Of a stretch of 64,000 bases of DNA, positions 13,945 to 22,837 are shown piece by piece (position 1 is the stretch's first letter; the number at the start of each line of letters is the position of its first letter). Source of the DNA: Perilla frutescens (taxonomy: Eukaryota; Streptophyta; Magnoliopsida; Lamiales; Lamiaceae); contig BRKX01000004.1 of the NCBI GenBank assembly GCA_026008535.1, forward strand, positions 33,794,501 through 33,858,500, given 5' to 3'. The translations under genes and the position numbers were made by a program. The notes beneath the pieces were generated by a model. The model did no database searches. It saw only the letters and a list, made by a program, of their open reading frames with translations, and was not told the DNA's origin.

Positions 13945-14515
13945 GGCAGATTTGCCACCCTTCGGTAAAACGAGCATAACTCCCTCGTTTTACGTTGGAT
14001 TGAGACACCGTAAATTTTTACGAAAACTAGACTTAAGTGGCTTTCCAATGGTATAGGTCTCAATCTCTAATTCGTCTTGAGTCGGTTGTGAAAAATCGAC
14101 GAAGTTGGGTCATGTTTCTGTTTTCAGGAAGTCATGGCAGTTTGGCCACCTTTCAGTAAAATGGGTATATCCGTTTCATTTGTTATCATCTTAAGCCACT
14201 GTAATTTTTTTAAAATTATAGACTTCCGTGGCTTTCTAATGGTATATAGCTCAGTCCGTAACTCTTTCTGAATCGATCGTGAAAAATCTTCAAAGTCAGG
14301 TCACGAGTTTGATTTCGGAAATTCTGGCAATTCTGCCACCTTCTAGTAAAATGATCATAACTTTTTCGTTAGTTATCGTCTTGAGTAACCGTAAATTTAG
14401 CCATAAACTAGACTTCCGTGGCTTTCCATTGGTATATGGCACAATCCCTACACTTTAGTGAGTCAAAACAGAGAATTTTCCAAAGTTAGATGCTGTCCCA
14501 AACGATGTTTAGTCA
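13945..14515. repeat. three tandem units of about 190 bp inside LTR sequence
   Basis: Units begin at 13945, 14136 and about 14326, each opening with GGCA(G/A) and TGCCACC-like bases. Each contains AGTAAAATG, a GTAAATTT block, GACTTCCGTGGCTTTCC and GGTATA. Divergence between copies is clear, so the triplication is old. Confidence 0.75.
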
Positions 14516-15073
14516 ACGAACTTAGCGATGATTTTGTTCCTAGAATCTAGTTGTGATAATGTTAAGGTATTTTTGATACGTACCTTAAATAATGTCGATG
14601 AATATCTTTTTATGGTTAAGATCTAGGGTCAAGATTTACCCTTAAACAAGAAAAATTTAGAACGGATACTAGACCCTAATAGGCCTTCAATTTCATGTTG
14701 AGTCCAAACAACGTTTTTGGTTCAACGTACTCAGTTTTATGTTAACTCTATGAAGGCGAGTTGTCCAGTGCAAGATAAAGTACGGAGGAACTTTTGCTGC
14801 AGTTCAAGTGTTAAAATCTCGGTGAAAGGTGGGCTTTCTTTTTAACGGACTCTTAGTCCAAATAATGATTTGAGTTTTTACTCACCTGCAGTTAATTAAT
14901 TCTGATGCAAATAAATTATTGTCATGCATAGAATGTTTTGTTTTGTATGATATCCTTATCTGCATTTAGTTAGCTCGCAAGGGGCTTTCGAACTCTTAAA
15001 TCGATCGGGCCTCGTGCTAACTTAGCGTGTTAACCGAGGTTAGTGTACACTTGAGTCGGTGATATTAGGAAGA

Positions 15074-15245
15074 GGGAAAGGCTGAGCGGAGCTATTCCTG
15101 ACTAAGACATCGACGATGCTAAATGTGCGTGGAAAAGGCTGAGCGGAGCTATTCTTCGGCATTTAGTTATGTTAAGCGTTCGAGGGAAAAGGCTGAGCGG
15201 TGCTATTCCCCGACGTTTGTGGAAAAGGCTGAGCGGAGCTATTCC
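15074..15245 (+). repeat. four copies of an AAAGGCTGAGCGGAGCTATTC motif
   Basis: The motif GGCTGAGCGGAGCTATTC (one copy has T for A) starts near 15079, 15132, 15192 and 15226, with unequal spacers. It lies within the plus-oriented LTR fragment. Confidence 0.8.
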
Positions 15246-15319
15246 TCGACTTTCGGTGGGATATGGATGATCATACAACAGAAAAGAGCGCTCAATGACA
15301 TAAAATGATTTAGTAAAAC

Positions 15320-15606
15320 ATAGGGCCTTTTTAGATAAAACCCCTGTGTGTTTACTCAGATGCATGACAAGAAAATGAGTTTCAGTTCAGAAATATTTTT
15401 GGCAATGTGTTCATTGAGTACCCTTGTACTCAGCCCTGCATGTTTGTTTTTAAATGTGCAGGATAGGGCCTTTTTAGATAAAACCCCTGTGTGTTTACTC
15501 AGATGCATGACAAGAAAATGAGTTTCAGTTCAGAAATATTTTTGGCAATGTGTTCACTGAGTACCCTTGTACTCAGCCCTGCATGTTTGTTTTTAAATGT
15601 GCAGGT
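15320..15606 (+). repeat. recent 143-bp tandem duplication in LTR
   Basis: ATAGGGCCTTTTTAGATAAA starts at 15320 and again at 15463. The two units are nearly identical (for example CATTGAG against CACTGAG), ending in AAATGTGCAGG. The first unit may read through from the LTR leader. Confidence 0.88.
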
Positions 15607-15673
15607 TGAGCTGGTGTGGAAGGGAGAAGTGCTGAGAGTGGAGTTCTTTTTTGTACAAGGCTCAGATGACCTT

Positions 15674-15750
<77 letters not shown>
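15674..15750. repeat. (ATT)n microsatellite
   Basis: About 25 uninterrupted ATT units. Homopolymer ORFs of Asn, Leu or Tyr across it are artefacts. Confidence 0.97.
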
Positions 15751-16041
15751 GTCTTTCTTTTGCTTCCGCAACTCAGTTATATCACAAGTTCAACATTTCA
15801 GCTTTTGTTCTGGACGAGTTCCATAACTCGATAATCAATTAAGTACTATTATTATTCTATCTCTTATGAGTACTTGAAGTTAGTTCAGAATTCGAGCTCA
15901 CAGCAATTATCGTTCCTGGAATACAGTAGTTCCTTTTTTTATTTAATTGTTTCCGGTTCGCGCCTTGATCCATCCTTTATTGGGATCGAGTCGTGCCAGT
16001 CACACTTCATATTAATCAGATATTAATTTGGGGTCGTGTCA

Positions 16042-17366
16042 TAACTAAAGTGAAATCATAACGAAAATTCATTTTATGCATAATGAAAATTCATTCCACC
16101 TTTACGCTTTTAGCCTAAGGTTATAAAATTAAATCAAGCATCCACAACACTAGTTTATAAATTTACATGTTATTTTAGAACTAAAAACATAGAAACGTAA
16201 CAATAGGTACCTTTAAAATAAAAATCCTACATTTCTTTTACAAATAAACAAGCAGACGTACCTTTCAAAATTTAAAACTTTTCGAGGCCGGCCGGAGAGT
16301 ATTTTCTTGATGAAGACGTCGTTGCTTTCTTCAGTATTCTTCTATTTCAAGCTCTCAATATATTTTTTGTGTTTCGGTGTTGAATGTTCGGGATCAAACC
16401 CTACCTTCAATATAAGTACATTATACCACCAACCTCTCTTACACAAAATTAAATGCATTAAATTGAATTTAATTTGCCTCAACTAATACCTACCTATACA
16501 AATACAAAATTATGCATTTTACCTACCTCATTTTGACCAACACATAAAGAAACAATAACGCATTTATGTTAAAACTTGATCGGCCATAACGATTACAATT
16601 TCATTATTCAAAAATGAAATTTCATTATGCATTTTCGTTATGCACAACGAAAAATTTCATTATTCAATAACAAAATTTCGTTATATTAACGAAAAAAATT
16701 GTTATTCAATTACAATTTCGTTATTAATAATAATAGTAATTTCGTTATTGTTATTATTACAGTTTCGTTATTAGTAAAGATATAGTTCATTATAACGATA
16801 TTGTTCATTTTTTAATAATGATATTTATTTCTAATAATGAAGTATTTCGTTATAACGATATAACGTTATAGTTCATTATAGAAAATTTTCATTATAATTT
16901 TGTTATAATGATAATGAAAATTTCGTTAATAAAATTTTCGTTATAATAATGATATAACGATATAGTTCAGAAATTGTATATTTTCGTTATAATTAATGAA
17001 CAGTTTTCGTTATTAATGAATAGTTTTCGTTATTAATGAACAGTTTTCATCAATTTTCGTTATATCGATATAACCAAAATTTTCGTTATTACAATTTCGT
17101 TATAATGTTTACGAAACATTTTCGTTATTACAATTTTAGAACATTTTTTAATGTTAGGTCAGGTGCATTTAATGCTTAGTTATTTAAAATTTGTAAAAAG
17201 TACACTTACCCAATCATTGGGTGTGGGGACAAGTGTGTCATAACTCCATATTGCCCATGAAACTACTATACCCTTATATGTTGCCTTTTTCTCCCTTTTT
17301 TACTTTTTTTTGTCTATATTTATAGATTTACACAAATAAAATTGAAGAAAAAAAACAAGTAAAATA
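16042..17366 (-). other. right arm of MULE: putative 5' leader exon and CGTTAT-rich tract
   Basis: On the minus strand 16260-16420 looks like a transcribed leader ending at a good donor (AAAG then GTACGT), upstream of the transposase. From 16560 to 17130 the words TTTCGTTAT and ATAACGA recur, mirroring the tract in the left arm. No coding sequence is supported. Confidence 0.5.
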
Positions 17367-17426
17367 CGTAATTTGAAAATGTAATACGGAGTGTAACACA
17401 GAAAGTGTAACAGGAAATTCCATATG
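17367..17426 (-). repeat. MULE right terminal inverted repeat
   Basis: This is the reverse-complement partner of 3974-4035. It is followed directly by the second CCTTATTCA at 17427-17435. Confidence 0.7.
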
Positions 17427-17435
17427 CCTTATTCA

Positions 17436-17789
17436 TGCTTTCTTTAGAATTAAATTTCATTCTTTTTTTTCTAACTCATGTAAAGTAAAGGAACAAGGGC
17501 GTTCAAGTCATGTGAATATGACATTTCCATGTGATTATATTGTATGTACGTAAATATCACATAAGTTTCCAACAAGCTATGTCACATATATATTAGTTGT
17601 TGAAATTGGAATTTTGGGATGTATAGAATTGAAAACAAAAGAAAAATGATGGGATATAAATTATAATTTTGTAACAGTTAGGATAAAATTAAAATATTGT
17701 TGAAAGTTTGGCATATTATATAGTATTAACCAAAAAAAATATGTTAAATGAACATAATTCTAAGATAAATGCTAAAAAATTATAGCTAG
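17436..17789. other. AT-rich interelement spacer
   Basis: I see no coding, RNA or repeat signal here beyond general AT richness. Confidence 0.4.
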
Positions 17790-18943
17790 GATTCATGGGC
17801 ATGCCAGTAACTCAACCATGCATATATATTGTTTCAATATATATTTATAGATAAATGATATCCTACACATCTTATATGTGTAAGTCTTGTGAGCGGGAAA
17901 TTCCATGTTATCCCATGGGGTACTACTACTATCCATAACCATAAAAATTGTGATATGTGATAATTGTGAGTGTTCTTTTTTTTTTCAAATAAATTAGACT
18001 TGATTAAAATTATATCAATTACCGCATGTCACAATCCTCGTGATTGTGGATAGTACCTTATGGGATATATAGCATAGATTTTTTCCTTGTGGACATTGAA
18101 TATGTGGCAGTTTCATTACTATTTTTTTATTTAGTTTAATTTTATAATCATTAATTATATTTTATTTCCCATAAGCAATTTCCACAAAGGATGCTGGTAT
18201 AAAGTGTGTAGAGTAAGAATACTCTATATTTTACTTATCAACACATATATAATTTCATGATGGTAGTGGTGAATTCGAATTCTTCGAATATTTTTTTAGG
18301 TTAAAATACCTTATGCAAATCTACAAAGTAGGTATCTGAAAAAACAAATATTATTCTCAATTATTGTTCTTGGTATCATGTTTCCATGGTAAATTCTATC
18401 CTAGAGGGGATGTAATGCATCCCCTGCTTCTGCTGCTGCCAAGTGTCCATGGCCCACCATTTTTGGGCTATTTGCAGCCCTTATTTTTTTTTTCCAGAAA
18501 CGAGAGTTTCGGCCGGCCGAAAAAATCTATCGTGACACTTTAATTAATATATCGTAACATTTCAACTACTTATTGTGACACTTGATTATCTATTGTGACA
18601 ATCTGAAACTAAAATTATTTTATCGGCCGACCGATAAAAATTGAAAATAGAAAAAATGGGCTGCAAATAGTAGAGGGGATGCATTCCACAATAGAATTTA
18701 CCATGTTTCCACACGATAGGAAAGCGGTGATCTCTGAGGAGGCTAAAAGAAAGACTTGCTCATCAAGTATAACAAATCAAAGGGACCCTGGTCAAATTTG
18801 GCCAATTATGAGAAAGTTATTATTTTTATTTTTTGAAAAATGAAGAAATATTCATAAAACTCAAACTAACATCCAGAGAAACAACATTTAATAGTTAATC
18901 CGAAAAGTTAGCATTCCATAAGAATTGACTACGGATTGAAATA
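17790..18943 (+). repeat. dispersed segmental repeat, copy A3 (matches 44868-45355)
   Basis: Shared blocks in the same order and orientation include AAGTAACTCAACCAT, GTGAATTCGAATTCTT, GGTATCTGAAAAAACAAATA, GAGGCTAAAAGAAAGACTTG and GGTCAAATTTGGCCAATTAT. Relative to 44868-45355 this copy has an extra stretch (about 17850-18235, possibly another small inverted-repeat element) and a MITE. The copia element interrupts it at 18949. Confidence 0.75.
18387..18702. mobile_element. 316-bp MITE with 8-9 bp target duplication
   Basis: The ends GGTAAATTCTAT and ATAGAATTTACC are perfect 12-bp inverted repeats, and subterminal GGGGATG/GCATCCCC blocks also pair. ATGTTTCCA lies at 18378-18386 and 18703-18711. 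The related copy near 45120 has the uninterrupted site ATATGTTTCCACACG. The duplication length fits a Mutator or hAT non-autonomous element; no ORF. Confidence 0.85.
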
Positions 18944-18948
18944 GATAA

Positions 18949-19568
18949 TGTAGAAACCGAAATCTCGGTTCTGACAGAGTTGTGATCAAAATTGTGTCTG
19001 AAATTGAGACAACTTTGTATATGCAGCGGAATTTAGAAACAAACAACGGATTGAAAAATTTCACGAGATTATATTTCTATAATCTCGCGAAGTGCCTCAA
19101 GGCAAAGTATTCACTATATAAATTTGTGAATTACAAAAACGCTACGAGCAAACTCTTACTAAACTTAAGACACTTTATCTCTTCCTTCGCAGAAGGTCGT
19201 GCCTAAAGTTGTCTTAACTAACACTCGTAGAAAACTAAAATCTCTAACACAGATCTTGTACTATCTGGAATATATCTATAAACTAGTGTATGTAACTCTA
19301 TACAATTGATCCCTATTTATACAATAATAATAACTTGGTCTCTACTCCAAATAACCGCTTTATCTCTCCATGATCTCCATTCCTAGATATACGGCCTCAC
19401 ACCCTCAACTTCAGCAACAACCTCATCTTGACTCAACCACACCTTGAATTGGTCAAACACAACAGAGCTCCTTGGAAACATCTCAACCGATGTACTTCCT
19501 GCACAATCAATAAAGAAAGACAAAACAAAACTATATCCAAAATATCAACAAACCAAACGGTTTCAACA
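18949..19568 (-). repeat. 3' LTR of the copia element
   Basis: It starts TGTAGAAACC and ends GGTTTCAACA on the + strand, giving TG...CA ends with short inverted repeats. It is the downstream LTR of a minus-strand element. Confidence 0.95.
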
Positions 19569-19570
19569 AT

Positions 19571-19582
19571 CTCCCCCTTTTT
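19571..19582 (-). other. polypurine tract of the copia element
   Basis: The minus strand reads AAAAAGGGGGAG two bases before the 3' LTR, the usual primer for plus-strand DNA synthesis. Confidence 0.85.
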
Positions 19583-19982
19583 GTCTTTCTTCCCAAAACA
19601 ACTTCAAGCATGCGGCAAAATCAAACATAACTGAACTCCCCCTAAACATATACTTAGAATAAAACAAGCAAAATCAAAAGAGAACACAATCGCTTCCCCT
19701 GTCATGCAAACTTCCCTCAATCAAAGTGACTCCAACACTACTCATTCCAAGACACTTAGAGAAACATAAGATATCATCAAAAACAACTTAAAATATCAGC
19801 AACAAAATGAAGGATCTTATCAAAAGATCAGCAGTCGGATCTGCAGCAAAAATATAAACATAAAAAACATAGTTGTTTAAAACAAAAGAAATTGTTGGAG
19901 AAACTGTTTGATAAACATCAACACAAAACTGCAACAGTCTGCAACCCTTCTTCCTTCTTCTTTTCTTCTACTCCTTCTCCTC

Positions 19983-22276
19983 TTACTCATCAGCTCTCAC
20001 CTCTTCACTTGCTGTCCTTCTTCTGTCTCTACTACTGCCTTCTCCACCATTACCTCCCCCTTTTTGGGAAGAAAGAAGGCGTTGAAACACCTTTCTATGC
20101 TTGTCGAAAATCTCGATTTGTGCAGTGCAGAAATCAATTTGTTCCTGCAAAACAAACACAGAAATAGAGCAGCGAGGACCAGGAGATTGTGGAGCAGACT
20201 CTTCATCATCCATCCAAGATAGATCCACAACTCGTGAATCTGTGAGGAAGATCTTCTGCACCATCTGAAGAGTGAGCCTGGGAGTGAACACATCTCTCTT
20301 CTTAGGCTTGAACCCTTGGTCAACCAACATACTGAAAATGAGGGATGTCAACACAAGTTTCTTGTTGCTCTTAGTCATGGCAACTTCAGCAATAGCAGTG
20401 AACATAAGGTTACCCATATTGACCTTTTCCTTCATGTATAATTTGTACAGGAGAGAGACATGCTCAAGAGGAACAATAGTAGAGTTCGAGGTAGGGATCC
20501 AGTTGCTTACAGAGATTTTATGCAACGTGGAGAAGAGAGAGGTGAGGGTAGAGGCAATCCGATTCACCCTCTTACCATGCCAGATCTCAGCTCTTCCCCC
20601 AGTTAACAGATTAGCCATCCTAACTTCAAGCTCATCATCAACCTCATTATCATGCACGGACACATTCGGGAGACCCAAGAATTTGTTAATCTTGGCAGAA
20701 CTTCAAATGTAAATACTCCCTCTAACAAATACCTTCCCGAACCTCTTAGATGAGGGATTCCCAAACTCAGAAGTTAGATTAGCATAAAACAAACGAACAA
20801 TCTCAGCAATATATGGACGAGCATAAGAAACACTACCCCAAACCCTCCTCTTTTTCAGAAGTACAACCAAATTGTGTTTACCAAAATCCTTTGCATCGAC
20901 AGCCCGATCATTCAGAATCTCTCTATTTCTAAAAAAATTCCCAATCCTTCTTAGCAGCATCAGAATAAAAGAGTTGAGAGTCAGTCTTTGATACCTCTAT
21001 ATCGGATTCAGAAAGGGCAGCTTCCTCATTGGGGTCCAGACACAGCTTGGCTCGCTTTGAGGATCGGTTCTTTTTCTCTTTGGCTCTCGGAGAGGGAGAA
21101 GACAGCACCTTCCTCTTTCCCTTCTTGGACGCAGCAGAGGTGATCTCAAGCTCGGCTTCAGTCTCCGTTTCCTCCTGACTGTCCTCAGACACATCCTCGG
21201 CTTGTGTCTCTGACTGCCTCTTTTCCGAAGACCCTTCACTAGGCTCATCTTCCGGTTCGGAAGTGATCTCTATAGGGCCTTCCTGAGTCTGTGAAGAGCT
21301 GTCGGTAAAGTACAGGCGCTGTGACCGGTGAGGCAGAGGAACACGTTTAACCTTAGCGAGCTTCTTCTTCGGAGGGGATTTAGACAACAGCTTCCTCATT
21401 GGGGTCCAGACACAGCTTGGCTCGCTTTGAGGAGCGGTTCTTTTTCCCTTTGGCTCTCGGAGAGGGAGAAGACAACACCTTTCTCTTTCCCTTCTTGGAC
21501 GCAGCAGAGGTGATCTCAAGCTCGGCTTCAGTCTCCGTTTCCTCCTGACTGTCCTCAGACACATTCTCGGCTTGTGTCTCCGACTGTCCCTTTTCCGAAG
21601 ACCCTTCACTAGGCTCATCTTCCGGTTCGGAAGTGATCTTTATAGGGCCTTCCTGAGTCTGTGAAGAGCTGTCGGTAAAGTGCAGAAGCTGTGACCGGCG
21701 AGGCAGAGGAACACGTTTAGCCTTAGTGAGCTTCTTCTTCGGAGGGGATTTAGATGGAGCAGACCTCTCCGAGCCCTCTACTAGTTGTTCCTGCTCCACT
21801 TTCGAGAATGGCACTTCAATGGGGCCGCCGTCATGTGGATTCCCTTCATCGGAAGGGAAGAGAGAATCGAGAGGTTCCTCGGCGAGCACCGAAGTGTCGA
21901 GAGGCGGCATGATTACGCTGTTAGGAGCCAGGATGATGGCCTGAGATGACTCCAGATCTGAAATAGGTGAGATGGAGGAGAGCTTCGTCAGAGATGAGGC
22001 CGGTAAAGCAAGAGGTCGCGACTGAACCTCTGAGCAGCTAGCAATTTCTGGAGAAATCTCCATAGGTGCGTTCCCTCTAGAAGGGGACAGAAACACTTTA
22101 GGCCGGAGAATTGGAGTGGAATCCGGCGACAAAAACCGAAAGGGGTTTAGTACAATCGGTTGCGGCGGAGAGAGAATTGGCGGCTGAAGGAGAAAGGTAG
22201 ACAAGTGACGGAGATAGGCTGACGCCTCGGGGTCATTGAAGAGCTCTTGAATTTGTCTCATCTTGTTGGGATTCAT
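19983..22276 (-). pseudogene. additional ORF in the envelope position of the copia element; 'plant transposon protein'-like
   Basis: The ATG at 22276 opens a Ser/Pro-rich region of about 170 residues, then an acidic stretch (TETEAELE) and basic clusters (KKGKRK, KNRSSKRAK). Next comes a globular domain with EIVRLFYANLTSEFG, VRGSIYI, AKINKFLGLPNV and HVSLLYKLYMKEKVNMG. The tail (RSRDRRR-like, near 20010) is charged. The pattern resembles the family called 'putative plant transposon protein'; this is from memory of the motif. It has no membrane segment or signal peptide, so despite its place it does not look like an envelope protein. Breaks: a 370-bp tandem duplication (not a multiple of three), an indel at the A/T run 20931-20937, and TGA at 20705-20703. 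Function unknown. Confidence 0.7.
21018..21757 (-). repeat. 370-bp tandem duplication inside the additional ORF
   Basis: CTTCCTCATTGGGGTCCAG occurs at 21021 and 21391, and the two 370-bp units differ at only a few positions. The duplicated part encodes the acidic and basic linker. Because 370 is not divisible by three it shifts the frame, ending the upstream reading at about 21380. Confidence 0.93.
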
Positions 22277-22837
22277 GGTGAAGGAGATGAAGATGATGGG
22301 TTTGAGGAGATGAAAGGGTTTTTGTGAATAGTTGATCGAGTGGAGAGAATCTAAGTGAGAGTGACAAGTGAGGAGTGAGAGGGACCCTTTAAAAATATAT
22401 ATGGAAGGATATAAATATATCTGATAGATACCCGCCTCCATATAAATAGGAATCAACATATTAAAGATATAGTCAAAGTAGATATTAAAGATGGAGTAAG
22501 ATACATTTCCAGATACATTCATCAAGAATTTTCCATTTTTTTTATTTATTTAAATTTTTATTATTATTAACCAACTGTCATCAAGAAATTTATATGATCA
22601 GCTTACTTTTGATACATCATAGGAAACTTTTAAGAAGAAGACAGACGATGAATAGACGAATAACCAAAAGAATCTTATAAATACCATTTATCTAAGATCT
22701 TTGATCTAGTTATATGGTTTTATAAGAACGATCATGGTTTCACCTTAACACAGGCTTTTTCATCCTCGAATCTGTCCAACTTCACAATTAACTATGATAT
22801 ACCAAAAGTGTGACAACAGTTGGGCCAACTTTACTTT

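Larger units (their letters stand above)
11311..16041. mobile_element. Composite of two LTR fragments in opposite orientation inside the MULE
   Basis: The block starts TGTAACGCCCCGG and ends GGGGTCGTGTCA, both LTR-like termini. At 11966-12030 the family signature (CTCAACCTGAAAACA then ACTCAGTGGG) reads in minus orientation about 0.7 kb from the left end. At 15410-15606 the equivalent signature (GAGTACCCTTGTACTCAG, then CAGGTTGAG) reads in plus orientation about 0.5 kb from the right end. The block is therefore a minus LTR and a plus LTR fragment joined in the middle (roughly 14.5 kb). Flanking pentamers differ (TTGAG left, TAACT right), so a simple single insertion is not supported. No gag or pol is visible. 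A GC-rich patch lies at 13520-13625. Confidence 0.6.
3974..17426. mobile_element. Mutator-like DNA transposon (MULE, Kaonashi-like), 13.5 kb
   Basis: The nonamer CCTTATTCA occurs at 3965-3973 and again at 17427-17435, directly flanking sequences that match in inverted orientation. Nine base pairs is the usual target duplication of Mutator transposons. Inside are a DUF1985/ULP1-like gene (+) and a MURA-type transposase (-) arranged convergently, as known for KI-MULEs. Both arms contain long tracts rich in CGTTAT. The transposase has three in-frame stops and its 5' end is cut by LTR sequence (11311-16041), so the copy cannot supply transposase. Without the LTR block the element would be about 8.7 kb. 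Confidence 0.82.

Noticed and set aside
15408..15413. TTGAG after a CA as a possible partner duplication for the LTR start at 11311
   Set aside because: It lies inside the 143-bp duplicated LTR unit, whose second copy reads CTGAG; most likely a point change.
13945..15606. CRISPR-like or satellite array
   Set aside because: Repeat units are long, diverged and directly adjacent, without uniform short repeats and unique spacers; plant LTR context explains them.
15491..15842. ORFs rich in Asn, Leu or Tyr runs
   Set aside because: They translate the (ATT)n microsatellite at 15674-15750 in different frames; no other protein-like content.
17850..18235. Second MITE in the repeat copy at 17790-18943
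   Set aside because: An extra stretch relative to 44868-45355 exists and CTACACA-like ends roughly pair, but neither termini nor a target duplication could be fixed.
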